Shown: positions 7,952 to 15,900, counted from the first letter of the stretch. The stretch is DNA of 33,785 nucleotides from Kitasatospora sp. DSM 101779 (GCF_025655475.1 NZ_JAHTIK010000001.1:5199822-5233606); one strand, 5' to 3'. The notes: generated from the letters alone by a model not told the origin. A program made the numbers and translations.

Positions 7952-8300
7952 ACGCCCCGGCCGGGGGCGGCCGTGTCCGGAGTCCGGTCAGATATCGAAC
8001 GCATGCGCCATTCCGGGCCTGAAATGTGGGCTTAATGTCCGTATTTGTGTCTCGACTTTGCGTCGATGATGACCGAATTTTGGACAACTACTTCCGCAGC
8101 GCGCGCAGAGTTCACTACCTTCTCCCCACGCTCGCTCGAAGGACCACCCCCACCCCGAGAAGAGCACCGCGGAGCTGTGCCCTCGTCGATGGCGCCGAGC
8201 CAGCTGCTCCAGCGCGGACACCCACCTGCGCGTGACACCTCCGTCCCGGCCCGAGCCCCACGCCGGCGCCGGTGCCCGCCGCGGAAAGGACTTGCGCGTC
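7952..8300. other. 349-base intergenic region before the IclR gene
   Basis: No convincing gene was seen on either strand. The stretch from about 7985 to 8110 is clearly richer in A and T than its surroundings, suggesting promoter or operator DNA. It contains a small inverted repeat, TCGAC (8052-8056) with GTCGA (8062-8066), and an imperfect CATTCC/GAAATG dyad near 8010-8027. The distal part to 8280 is unremarkable. Confidence 0.5.
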
Positions 8301-8951
8301 GTGACTGCCGAAACCTCCCAAACCCTGGACCGCGGTGTCCGGGTCCTCAAGCTCCTCGCCGACTCCGAGCGCGGCCTGACCGTGACCGAGCTCGCCGCCC
8401 GGCTCGCCGTCAACCGCACCGTGGTCTACCGGCTGCTGGCCACCCTGGAACAGCACGGCCTCGTCCGCCGCGACATCGGCGGCCGCGCCAGAGTCGGCCT
8501 CGGCGTGCTGCGCCTCGCCCACCGCGTCCACCCGCTGCTCCGCGAGGCCGCCCTGCCGGCCCTGCGCAGCCTCGCCGAGGACCTCGGCGCCACCGCCCAC
8601 CTCACCCTGGTGGACGGCAACGAGGCGCTCGCCGTCGCCGTGGTCGAGCCCAGCTGGACGGACTTCCACGTCGCCTACCGGACGGGCCTGCGCCACCCGC
8701 TCGACGAGAGCGCCGCCGGCCGCGCCATCCTGGAGGCGCGCGGCTTCCCGAACCAGCGCCGCCCCGACCAGGGCTTCGTGATCACCCGCGCGGAGGAGCA
8801 GTCCGGTGCCAGCGGCGCCGCGGCCGCCCTGGTCGGCCTCAGCGGCATCGAGGGCAGCGTCGGCGTCGTCATGCTGAACGGCCTCGTGCCCGAGCGGGTC
8901 GGCCCGCGCGTCGTCGAGGCGGCCACCGAGGTCGCCGACGCGCTGCGCTGA
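8301..8951 (+). CDS. IclR family transcriptional regulator
   Basis: The 216-residue protein opens with the IclR winged helix: QTLDRGVRVLKLLADSE, then GLTVTELAARLAVNRTVVYRLL as the helix-turn-helix and GLVRRDIGGRARVG as the wing. The C-terminal effector domain (about 90-216) has the usual SLAEDLGATAHLTLVDG start and ends in a GSVGVVML strand and a GPRVVEAA helix. IclR proteins mostly repress or activate catabolic operons in response to a small acid; the target is unknown. The GTG at 8301 follows AAAGGA by about ten bases; a TTG at 8292 sits too close to that site. The A/T-richer 349-base region upstream may hold its operator. It is transcribed toward the S16 protease gene, 40 bases away. Confidence 0.9.
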   Translation: MTAETSQTLDRGVRVLKLLADSERGLTVTELAARLAVNRTVVYRLLATLEQHGLVRRDIGGRARVGLGVLRLAHRVHPLLREAALPALRSLAEDLGATAHLTLVDGNEALAVAVVEPSWTDFHVAYRTGLRHPLDESAAGRAILEARGFPNQRRPDQGFVITRAEEQSGASGAAAALVGLSGIEGSVGVVMLNGLVPERVGPRVVEAATEVADALR

Positions 8952-8991
8952 CCCCGCTCCGCGGGGCCGGCCGCCCCGCCGGTGTGGTTCG

Positions 8992-9807
8992 ATGCGGGAT
9001 GTGTCTCCTGCGAAGCTGCCCACGGCCCTGACCGCCCCCAAGACCCGCGCCCTGACGCTGTGCACCGCCCTGGTGCTCGCGCTGTTCGGGGTCACGGCGT
9101 TCGTGCCGCTGCCGTTCACGCTCACCCAGCCCGGCGTCACCGCGGACACCCTCGGCAGCTACAACGGGGTGCCGGTCATCACCGTCACCGGCACCCCCGT
9201 GCGGACCACCGGCGGCAAGCTGCTCGCCACCACCATCTCCGCCACCAACGCCGGCGAGAAGATCAGCTTTCGTGACGCCCTGCGGGCCTGGATCCGCCCG
9301 GACGAGGCGGTACTGCCGACCGAGGCCGTCTACCCCGAGGACAACCCCGGCAAGGCCGAGCAGGAGACCGCCCAGCAGATGGCCGAGTCGCAGGACAGCG
9401 CCACCACGGCCGCGCTCTCCTACCTCCACCTGTCGCCCTCCCAGGTCACCGTGAAGATCGACCTCGGCGACATCGGCGGGCCCAGCGCCGGCCAGATGCT
9501 CAGCCTCGGCATCATCGACAAGATCGCCGGGAACGGCCGCGGCGGCGACCTCACCGGCGGCCGCGTGGTGGCCGGCACCGGCACCATCGACGACCAGGGC
9601 GTGATCGGCGCCGTCGGCGGCGTCGCCCTCAAGACCCGCGCCGCCGCCCGGGACGGCGCCACCGTCTTCCTCGTCCCCGCCTCGGAGTGCTCCGACGCCC
9701 AGGTCGACACCCCGCAGGGCCTGCGGCTGGTCCCGGTGGCCACCCTCGCCTCCGCCGTCGCCGCGCTCGACGCCCTCGACAGCGGCGGCTCCGTGCCCAG
9801 CTGCTGA
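8992..9807 (+). CDS. Membrane-anchored Lon-like (S16) serine protease without PDZ domain
   Basis: The 271-residue protein has one membrane segment (about residues 20-40) followed by an extracytoplasmic region ending in a Lon proteolytic domain. The S16 nucleophile is in GGPSAGQ (Ser165) and the catalytic lysine is Lys214 in the GVALKTRAAARDGA block, with the intervening GTGTIDDQGVIGAVGG segment as in YlbL-type proteins. YlbL-like proteases normally carry a PDZ domain between the anchor and the protease. Here the interval is too short and shows no PDZ, which makes it a reduced form. The TFV..LTQPG segment after the membrane helix is conserved in the family. The start could be ATG 8992 or GTG 9001. 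It converges on the Lrp/AsnC gene 36 bases away. Confidence 0.82.
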   Translation: MRDVSPAKLPTALTAPKTRALTLCTALVLALFGVTAFVPLPFTLTQPGVTADTLGSYNGVPVITVTGTPVRTTGGKLLATTISATNAGEKISFRDALRAWIRPDEAVLPTEAVYPEDNPGKAEQETAQQMAESQDSATTAALSYLHLSPSQVTVKIDLGDIGGPSAGQMLSLGIIDKIAGNGRGGDLTGGRVVAGTGTIDDQGVIGAVGGVALKTRAAARDGATVFLVPASECSDAQVDTPQGLRLVPVATLASAVAALDALDSGGSVPSC

Positions 9808-9843
9808 CACCGCACCGGACCGGCCGTTCCGGGCCGCCCCGGT

Positions 9844-10326
9844 TCACTCCCGGGCGGCCTGCTCCACCAGCGGCAGGATCCGGTACGGCACCGGGTTCTC
9901 CAGCGCGATCGCGGTGGACGCCCGGACGATCCCGTCGAAGCCCACCACCCGGTCGATCACCCGCTGCAGGTCCGCGTTCGACCGCGCGACGATCCGCACC
10001 AGCATGTCGCCCTGCCCGGTGATCGTGTGCAGCTCCAGCACCTCCGGCACCGCCGCCAGATGGGCCCGCACGTCACTGCCCTGACCCTGCGAGATCTCCA
10101 GCGTCGCGAAGGCCGTCACCGGGTAGCCGAGCGCCGCCGGATCCACCTGCGGGCCGAAACCGCCGATCACCCCGCGCGCCTGCAGCCGGTCCAGCCGGGC
10201 CTGCACCGTGCCGCGCGCCACCTGCAGCCGCCGGGAGCACTCCAGCACACCGATCCGCGGCTCCTCGCTCAGCAGCCTGATCAGCTTTCCGTCGAGTGCG
10301 TCGATCGCGTCGTTGGGTGAGTGCAC
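9844..10326 (-). CDS. Lrp/AsnC family transcriptional regulator
   Basis: The 160-residue protein has the AsnC layout. An N-terminal helix-turn-helix begins at DALDGKLIRLLSEEPRIGV and continues through LQVARGTVQARLDRLQARGVI. A C-terminal RAM ligand-binding domain follows, with FATLEISQGQ, a VPEVLELHTITGQGDMLVRIVAR core and a final ST..ALENPVPYR stretch. These regulators form octamers and sense amino acids. The GTG at 10326 gives the standard length and has GGAG five bases before it; longer readings add only low-complexity sequence. It is divergent from the truncated 4-hydroxyphenylpyruvate dioxygenase-like gene. Lrp-type genes often sit beside full-length copies in streptomycetes, so tyrosine catabolism is the likely original theme. 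Confidence 0.9.
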   Translation of the reverse strand: MHSPNDAIDALDGKLIRLLSEEPRIGVLECSRRLQVARGTVQARLDRLQARGVIGGFGPQVDPAALGYPVTAFATLEISQGQGSDVRAHLAAVPEVLELHTITGQGDMLVRIVARSNADLQRVIDRVVGFDGIVRASTAIALENPVPYRILPLVEQAARE

Positions 10327-10541
10327 AACCGCTCCGTCCGCCGGCCCGGGCCGACGGTCGGTCGTCCCGGTGGGCAATCTGTCCAGTGGGTGCGGCCATT
10401 CTCCGGCCCGCCGGGGCACCTTGCCCAGGAGGAAACGGAACAGTTGCGCGCCCGGGGGAGCCACGTCACCCTCCTGCACACCCCGGCGGGCGGCCGCTCC
10501 GCCCCCGAACCGTCCCCGGGGCGACCCGGGGAGGCTTCGCC

Positions 10542-11156
10542 ATGACCGCGCACACCGCCAACGCCCGCTACGCCGCCCGCCCCTGCGCCTCGCCCGAGGC
10601 GCCGCCGCCCCCCGGGGCGGGCCCGGTCGCCGCCACCGACGCCCTCGTCCTCGCCGTCCGCGACGCCCGCCGGGCCGCCCACCACTACCGCGACGCCCTC
10701 GGCATGCACTGCACCGCCTACACCGGACCGGAGACCGGCAACCCCCACCTGTGCTCCTACGTCCTGGAGGCCGGTGGCGCCCGCTGGGTGCTCAGCTCGG
10801 CCACCGGCGCCCGCGGCCGGCTCGCCCGCCACCTGGCCGACCACGGCGAAGGCGTCCTGGAGGTCGCGCTGCGGGTGCCCGACGTGCACTGGGCCTTCGA
10901 CTACGCCGTCGACCGCGGCGCCCTGGCCGTCACCGAACCCTACGAACTGAGCGACCGCCACGGCACGGTGGTGCTCGCCGCCATCGGCACCGGCGGACCC
11001 GTCCGCCACACCCTGGTCGACCGGACCGGCTACACCGGCCCCTATCTCCCCGGCTACGTCGCCCCGCCGGCCGCGCTGCGGACACCGGGACAGCCCGACG
11101 GACAGGGCGTCAGCGGACGACGGTCTGGACGTCCGGCGGATGGCCGTTCCAGGTGA
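10542..11156 (+). CDS. 4-hydroxyphenylpyruvate dioxygenase N-terminal domain only (truncated HPPD-like protein)
   Basis: The 204-residue product matches the N-terminal VOC domain of HPPD: TDALVLAVRDARRAAHHYRDALGM, the YTGPETG loop, SYVLEAGGARWVLSS, HGEGVLEVALRVPD, EPYELSDRHGTVVLAAI and the closing RTGYTGPYLPGYV. In intact enzymes this last block is followed by the catalytic C-terminal domain that carries the three iron ligands. Here it is followed by about 25 low-complexity residues that run 47 bases into the convergent gene, with no catalytic domain in any frame. It therefore cannot be a working dioxygenase. It is either a decayed remnant or a stand-alone VOC protein. A good ribosome site (GGGGAGG, about seven bases before ATG 10542) and an intact frame show it is still translatable. 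Confidence 0.75.
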   Translation: MTAHTANARYAARPCASPEAPPPPGAGPVAATDALVLAVRDARRAAHHYRDALGMHCTAYTGPETGNPHLCSYVLEAGGARWVLSSATGARGRLARHLADHGEGVLEVALRVPDVHWAFDYAVDRGALAVTEPYELSDRHGTVVLAAIGTGGPVRHTLVDRTGYTGPYLPGYVAPPAALRTPGQPDGQGVSGRRSGRPADGRSR

Positions 11157-11643
11157 CGAACACCGAATTGGCCTTGTCGTCCTTGGAGAAATCGATCCGC
11201 ATCCAGTGGTCGCCGTTCCAGACCTGCACCTGCCAGCCCGCGTCCGGGGTCGCCGAGACCAGCTCCGCCCGGTCCGGGTGGATGTCCAGCGCCACCCGGC
11301 CGCCCGGCACCAGGTAACTGCGCACCGAGGACGGCGAGGCCGACTTCACCGTCGGCGAGGCCGACCGGATCGGACTCGGCAGGGTCGGCGCCACCGACGG
11401 CGAGGGCGGTGCCGAGGACGCGGAGGGCGAGGGGTCGGCCGGCGCGGTCGACCCCGAGTCCGTCGCCGAGGCCGCCGGCGGCAGGCTCGCCGCCGCCTGC
11501 GTGGTCGCCGACGGCAGCGGCACCGCCTGCGGCCGCTCGAAACCCGCCTCGGTCAGCACCGTGTGCACGCCGTACCAGGACAGCGCCACCGCCGCTCCGG
11601 TGGCGACCGCCCAGGCGCCGATCTGTACCAGTCCGCTCCGCAT
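11110..11643 (-). CDS. Membrane-anchored exported protein of unknown function
   Basis: The 177-residue protein starts with one membrane helix (about residues 5-28), then a Pro/Ser/Ala/Thr linker to about residue 110, and a C-terminal globular part of about 65 residues. The globular part contains GGRVALDIHPDRAELVS, a GWQVQVWNGDHWMRIDFS stretch and ends in VFVTWNGHPP. The repeated aromatic strands suggest a small beta-rich extracytoplasmic domain, which I do not recognise. ATG 11643 is preferred (AGGA upstream); ATG 11664 is an alternative. It is divergent from the response regulator gene with a repeat-containing intergenic region, so it could belong to that regulon. Its 3' end overlaps the truncated HPPD gene. 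Confidence 0.7.
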   Translation of the reverse strand: MRSGLVQIGAWAVATGAAVALSWYGVHTVLTEAGFERPQAVPLPSATTQAAASLPPAASATDSGSTAPADPSPSASSAPPSPSVAPTLPSPIRSASPTVKSASPSSVRSYLVPGGRVALDIHPDRAELVSATPDAGWQVQVWNGDHWMRIDFSKDDKANSVFVTWNGHPPDVQTVVR

Positions 11644-11698
11644 CGTCCGCACATCCTGCCGCATCCGGAGCGGCCGCAGCGCCCCGGGCCCGGCAATC

Positions 11699-11727
11699 CT
11701 GTGAAAGGTTGCGGCAACGCTGTGAAA
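11699..11727 (+). promoter_or_regulatory. Direct repeat CTGTGAAA x2 in the divergent promoter region of the two-component system
   Basis: CTGTGAAA occurs at 11699-11706 and again at 11720-11727, exactly 21 bases apart (two helical turns), on either side of the small palindrome GTTGC-G-GCAAC (11708-11718). Tandem half-sites on one face of the helix are typical of OmpR-type response regulators. Autoregulation by the adjacent regulator is inferred. Confidence 0.4.
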
Positions 11728-11810
11728 CGTCCGCGCCGGAGCACGGGCAATCAACGCATAACGCCCGAGGTACAGACCAATGGGGGCCCCATGCCGTACC
11801 GTGCAGGGCC

Positions 11811-12527
11811 ATGGCAACAGTGCTCGTGGTCGAGGACGACCCCTTCGTACGCTCCGCGCTGATCCGACACCTCGCCGAGACCGGCCACGCGGTGCGCAGC
11901 GTCGGCACCGCGTTGGAGGCACTGCGCGAGGTCGCCCAGGTCGGCTGCGACCTGGTCATCCTCGACCTCGGTCTGCCCGACCTCGACGGCAGCGAGGCGC
12001 TCAAGATGATCCGCGGCCTCACCAACGTGCCCGTCATCATCTCCACCGCCCGCGACGACGAGGCCGAGATCGTCCGCCTGCTCAACGCCGGCGCCGACGA
12101 CTACCTCGTCAAGCCGTTCTCCCCCGAGCACCTGACGGCCCGGATGGCGGCCGTGCTGCGCCGCCTCGGCGTCGGCAGCGCCCCCGCCCCGCAGGTGCTC
12201 CGGGTCGGCGGACTCGCCATCGACGTGCAGCGCCGCGAGGCCGCACTCGACGGCCGGCCGCTCGACCTGACCCGCCGCGAGTTCGACCTGCTCTCCTTCC
12301 TCGCCGCCCGGCCCGGCGTCGTCGTGCCGCGCAAGGAGATACTCGCCGAGGTCTGGCGCCAGACCTACGGCGGCGACCAGACCATCGACGTCCACCTGTC
12401 CTGGCTGCGCCGCAAGCTCGGCGAGACCGCCTCCCGGCCCCGCTACCTGCACACCGTCCGCGGCGTCGGTGTCCGGCTGGAGGCCCCGAGCGGATCGGTC
12501 GCCGACCCGGTGGGCCGCCTGACATGA
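11811..12527 (+). CDS. OmpR/PhoB-type response regulator
   Basis: The 238-residue protein has a receiver domain (1-115) with the acidic pair in VEDD, phospho-acceptor Asp52 in LDLGLPD, the conserved Thr in ISTA and Lys101 in LVKPF. A C-terminal winged helix (about 130-228) follows, with LTRREFDLLSFLAARPGVVVPRK and the recognition region TIDVHLSWLRRKLGE. It should be phosphorylated by the kinase encoded directly downstream and bind direct-repeat DNA. The ATG at 11811 is the natural start of the receiver fold. The stop overlaps the kinase ATG (ATGA, 12524-12527), which indicates translational coupling. Candidate sites are the repeats at 11699-11727 and, ahead of the chitinase gene, 14104-14121. 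Confidence 0.93.
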   Translation: MATVLVVEDDPFVRSALIRHLAETGHAVRSVGTALEALREVAQVGCDLVILDLGLPDLDGSEALKMIRGLTNVPVIISTARDDEAEIVRLLNAGADDYLVKPFSPEHLTARMAAVLRRLGVGSAPAPQVLRVGGLAIDVQRREAALDGRPLDLTRREFDLLSFLAARPGVVVPRKEILAEVWRQTYGGDQTIDVHLSWLRRKLGETASRPRYLHTVRGVGVRLEAPSGSVADPVGRLT

Positions 12528-14014
12528 CACCCCCCGGCACCGGGCCGACCGGCGGGGACGCCACGGCCGCGGACACCGCCCCCGCCACGAGACCCCGCTT
12601 CACCCGCTCGCTGCGCTGGGCCCTCGTCAAGGCCGCCGTCGCCGGCACCACGATGGTCGCGCTGGCCTTCCTCATCCCGCTCGGGCTGATGGTCCAGCAG
12701 ACCGCGAGCGACCGCGCCTTCACCGCCGCCGAACGGCAGGCCGCGGCCCTCGGCCCGGCCCTCGCCATCACCACCGACCAGGACCCGATCGCCCGCGCCG
12801 TCGCCTCCACCGACGCCGGCGCGCACGACCGGATCGCCGTCCACCTGCCCTCCGGCGGCATCGTCGGCGAGGGCCGGGCCGCCGCCGCCGACCTCGCCAC
12901 CGCCGGCGGGGACCGCAGCGACGGCAGCGGACGCGCCTTCACCGTCCACGTCGCCGGCGGCTTCGCACTCCTCCAGCCGGTCGCCGTCGAGGGCGGCCGG
13001 ATCGCCGTCGTCGAGGTGTACGTCGCCGAGGCCGACCTCAGCCGCGGCGTCGGCACCGCCTGGCTGGTGCTGTCGCTCGTCGCCCTGGCCCTGGTCGCGA
13101 TCGCCGTACTGGTCGCCGACCGGCTCGGCGCCCGGATCGTCGGCTCGGCCCGCCGCCTCGCCGGCGCGGCCCGCTCGCTCGGCGCCGGCAACCTCGCCGT
13201 CCGGGTGCCCGTCGACGGCGACCGCGCCAAGGGCGCCCCCGAGGAACTCCGCGAGGCCGGCCACGCCTTCAACGCCATGGCCGACCGGGTCGTCCACCTG
13301 CTCGCCGCCGAACGCGAACTCGCCGCCGACCTCTCGCACCGGCTGCGCACCCCGCTCACCGTGCTGCGGCTCAACGCCGCCTCGCTCGGCAGCGGCGACG
13401 CCGCCGACGCCACCCGGCACGCCGTCGCCCAGCTGGAACGCGAGGTCGACCAGATCATCCGCTCCGCCCGGCGCGGCCGCGACGAGACGCCCGCCGTCCA
13501 ACTCGGCTGCGACGCCGCCGAGGTGATCCGCGAACGGGTCGGCTTCTGGTCCGCGCTCGCCGAGGACGAGGGCCGGCCCTGGCAGCTCGCCGGCGCCGAC
13601 GCACCCGTCCACGTCCCGGTGCAGCGCGGCGACCTCGCCGCCGCCGTCGACGCCCTGCTCGGCAACGTCTTCCGGCACACCGCGATGGGCACCGCCTTCT
13701 CCGTCGACGTGCTGGCCACCGAGAGCTCCGTCATCGTGCTGGTCGGCGACGCCGGACCGGGCTTCACCGACCCCGAGGCCGCCATCGAACGCGGCGCCGG
13801 ACACGGCGGCGAGGGCTCCACCGGCCTCGGCCTGGACATCGTCCGCAAGCTCACCGAGGCCACCGGCGGCGACCTCGCCCTCGGACGCTCCGCCGGCCTC
13901 GGCGGCGCCGAGATCCGGCTGCGCCTGCAGACCCGCCCGTCCGGCGACACCCCGCGCGCCGGCCGGCGGCGGCGGGTGCGGCCCGGCCGCCGCCGCACCG
14001 CCGGGGTCGAGTAG
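12524..14014 (+). CDS. Sensor histidine kinase with HAMP domain
   Basis: The 496-residue protein has membrane helices at about 35-56 and 180-202, enclosing an extracytoplasmic sensor region of roughly 120 residues with no recognised fold. A HAMP linker, a dimerisation domain with the phospho-acceptor His272 in DLSHRLRTPLT, and a HATPase domain follow. The ATPase has an N-box at NVFRHT (Asn381), GDAGPGF as G1 and GSTGLGLDIV as G2. The tail is Arg-rich and disordered. It is the cognate kinase of the upstream regulator (four-base overlap). The gene downstream encodes a secreted chitinase in the same orientation, so chitin or cell-wall fragments are a possible signal. That is inference from position only. 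Confidence 0.92.
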   Translation: MTPPGTGPTGGDATAADTAPATRPRFTRSLRWALVKAAVAGTTMVALAFLIPLGLMVQQTASDRAFTAAERQAAALGPALAITTDQDPIARAVASTDAGAHDRIAVHLPSGGIVGEGRAAAADLATAGGDRSDGSGRAFTVHVAGGFALLQPVAVEGGRIAVVEVYVAEADLSRGVGTAWLVLSLVALALVAIAVLVADRLGARIVGSARRLAGAARSLGAGNLAVRVPVDGDRAKGAPEELREAGHAFNAMADRVVHLLAAERELAADLSHRLRTPLTVLRLNAASLGSGDAADATRHAVAQLEREVDQIIRSARRGRDETPAVQLGCDAAEVIRERVGFWSALAEDEGRPWQLAGADAPVHVPVQRGDLAAAVDALLGNVFRHTAMGTAFSVDVLATESSVIVLVGDAGPGFTDPEAAIERGAGHGGEGSTGLGLDIVRKLTEATGGDLALGRSAGLGGAEIRLRLQTRPSGDTPRAGRRRRVRPGRRRTAGVE

Positions 14015-14081
14015 CGGCAGCCGGCAGCGGGACGGCCTGCGCCGGGGCGGCGGGGGCGAGCAGTGGGACGGCGGGCGGGCG

Positions 14082-14103
14082 GGCCGGTCCGGCACCACCG
14101 GCC
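14082..14103 (+). terminator. Hairpin terminator after the kinase gene
   Basis: GGCCGGT (14082-14088) pairs with ACCGGCC (14097-14103) around an eight-base loop and is followed directly by TTAAG. It lies 67 bases after the kinase stop. This supports separate transcription of the chitinase gene. Confidence 0.5.
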
Positions 14104-14174
14104 TTAAGAGCTCCCTAAGAGAGGCTCACCCCTTCCTGAGCAGCGGATTCACCGGGTTTACGGGCCGGTAGCGT
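14104..14174 (+). promoter_or_regulatory. Chitinase promoter region with 11-base-phased direct repeat
   Basis: TTAAGAG (14104-14110) and CTAAGAG (14115-14121) repeat with an 11-base period, the spacing used by OmpR/PhoP-type regulators binding as head-to-tail dimers. About 48 bases downstream is a -10-like TAGCGT (14169-14174); the -35 region is poor, as expected for an activated promoter. No match to the palindromic DasR site was seen. The adjacent response regulator is the obvious candidate to bind here. Confidence 0.45.
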
Positions 14175-14232
14175 CGGCGGCGCCGGGTCGGTCAGGGCCC
14201 GGTCCGACCCCTCTCAGCGGAGGTACCCGACC

Positions 14233-15762
14233 ATGCCGAGCCAGCCCGTCCGACGCCAGGGCCACCGCCGTCGCAGCCGCAAGGGCGCCGTCCTCGGAGC
14301 CTCCGCGATCGCCACCGTGATCGTCGCGGGCGGCGTGGCGGCCCTCGCCTCGTCCGCCAGCGCCGCCTCGCTCGGCGCCGTGTACAGCCGCACCAGCACC
14401 TGGGACAGCGGCTACACCGGCCAGTACGTCGTCAGCAACACCACCTCCGCCGCGATCGACGGCTGGACGCTCAGCTTCGACCTGCCGGCCGGCGCCAAGA
14501 TCTCCTCGCTGTGGAACGCCAGCTACACCGCCTCCGGCCAGCACGTCACCGTGAAGCCCGAGTCCTGGAACAAGCGGATCGAGCCCGGCCGCACCGTCGA
14601 CGTCGGCTTCGTCGTCCAGGGCTCCGGCGGCGCCCAGGCCGAACCCGGCCACTGCCTGATCAACGACGTCTCCTGCAGCACGGGCACCGGCCCCGCGCCC
14701 ACCCCCTCCGGCCGGCCCACCACCGCCACCCCGAAGCCGAGCACCAGCCCCACCGGCAGCACCCCCAAGCCGACCGCCACCCCGACCCCCACCGCGACGA
14801 AGACCACCGCCTCGCCGACCCCCACCAGCACCGGCACCCCCGGCGGCGGCCGCTTCGCCCCCTACGTCGACACCTCGCTCTACCCGGCCTTCGACCTGGT
14901 CGGCACCGCCAAGGCCACCGGCGTGAAGCAGTACACCCTCGCCTTCGTCGTCTCCGGCGGCGGCTGCACCCCGAAGTGGGGCGGCGTCAGCGACCTCACC
15001 ACCGACGCGGTGGCCGCCCAGATCGGCGCGCTCCGCGCGGCCGGCGGCGACGTCAGGGTCTCCTTCGGCGGCGCCAACGGCAGCGAACTCGCCACCGCCT
15101 GCTCCTCCGCCGGCGAGCTCGCCACCGCCTACCAGAAGGCCGTCGACGCGTACGGCCTCACCAAGGTCGACTTCGACGTCGAGGGCGGCGCACTCGCCAA
15201 CACCGCCGCCAACACCCGGCGCGCCCAGGCGATCGCCCAGCTCCAGCGCACCGCCGCCGGCAAGGGCAAGGCCCTGGACGTCTCCTTCACGCTGCCCGCC
15301 CTGCCCAGCGGCCTGACCCAGGACGGCATCAACCTGGTCGCCAACGCCAAGGACAACGGCGTGCAGGTCGGCGCGGTCAACATCATGGCGATGGACTACG
15401 GCGACGGCGCCGCCCCCAACCCGCAGGGCCGGATGGGCAAGTACGCCATCGACGCCGCCACCGCCACCCAGGCCCAGATCAAGAGCGTCCTCGGCCTCTC
15501 CGACAGCGCCGCGTGGGCCAAGACCGCCGTCACCCCGATGATCGGCGTCAACGACGTCGCCAGCGAGGTCTTCACCGTGGCCGACGCCACCCAGCTGGCC
15601 GAGTTCGCCAAGACCAAGCACCTCGCCTGGCTGGCCATGTGGTCCGGCACCCGTGACAAGGCCTGCCCCGGCGGTGCCAAGGCCTTCGCCGACGCCACCT
15701 GCAGCAGCATCGACCAGCAGCCGCTCGCCTTCACCCGCGCCTTCGGCGCCTACACCGGCTGA
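14233..15762 (+). CDS. Secreted chitinase: CBM2 carbohydrate-binding module, PT-rich linker, GH18 domain
   Basis: The 509-residue protein has a long Arg-rich signal peptide with cleavage predicted near residue 45 after ASA. A CBM2-type binding module follows (about 47-150, with GYTGQYVVSNTT, IDGWTLSFDLP and a SWNKRIEPG loop), then a Pro/Thr/Ser linker (about 155-212) and a GH18 domain. The catalytic strand reads VDFDVEGG, giving the DxDxE core with proton donor Glu317 and assisting Asp315; the substrate-assist Tyr is in MAMDYGDG. GH18 enzymes hydrolyse chitin with retention through an oxazolinium intermediate. The first Asp of the full DxxDxDxE motif is replaced by Thr, as seen in related bacterial chitinases. 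An operator-like direct repeat lies ahead of it and a 13-bp terminator follows. Confidence 0.92.
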   Translation: MPSQPVRRQGHRRRSRKGAVLGASAIATVIVAGGVAALASSASAASLGAVYSRTSTWDSGYTGQYVVSNTTSAAIDGWTLSFDLPAGAKISSLWNASYTASGQHVTVKPESWNKRIEPGRTVDVGFVVQGSGGAQAEPGHCLINDVSCSTGTGPAPTPSGRPTTATPKPSTSPTGSTPKPTATPTPTATKTTASPTPTSTGTPGGGRFAPYVDTSLYPAFDLVGTAKATGVKQYTLAFVVSGGGCTPKWGGVSDLTTDAVAAQIGALRAAGGDVRVSFGGANGSELATACSSAGELATAYQKAVDAYGLTKVDFDVEGGALANTAANTRRAQAIAQLQRTAAGKGKALDVSFTLPALPSGLTQDGINLVANAKDNGVQVGAVNIMAMDYGDGAAPNPQGRMGKYAIDAATATQAQIKSVLGLSDSAAWAKTAVTPMIGVNDVASEVFTVADATQLAEFAKTKHLAWLAMWSGTRDKACPGGAKAFADATCSSIDQQPLAFTRAFGAYTG

Positions 15763-15867
15763 CCGACCCCGCGACCGCGCGCGGCGCCCGTCCGCCCGCA
15801 TGCAGGCCGCGGAACACGGCGGCACCCTCCGGAGCACGGGGCCGGAGGGCGCCGCCGCGCCCGTGCC

Positions 15868-15900
15868 CGGCCGCCGCTCCGACCTGCGGAGCGGCGGCCG
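15868..15900 (+). terminator. Strong terminator after the chitinase gene
   Basis: A perfect 13-bp stem is formed by 15868-15880 and 15888-15900 (arms CGGCCGCCGCTCC and GGAGCGGCGGCCG) with a seven-base loop. It lies about 105 bases after the stop codon and has no T tract. Confidence 0.7.

Noticed and set aside
8984..8992. GGTTCGAT resembling a tRNA T-loop
   Set aside because: No acceptor or anticodon arm can be folded around it. It is the region just before the protease start codon.
14104..14232. DasR (dre) operator ahead of the chitinase
   Set aside because: No ACTGGTCTAGACCAGT-like palindrome could be found; only the phased direct repeat is visible.
14233..14370. Twin-arginine signal peptide on the chitinase
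   Set aside because: The n-region is Arg-rich, but no RRxFLK-type motif sits before the hydrophobic core. A Sec signal is the simpler reading.
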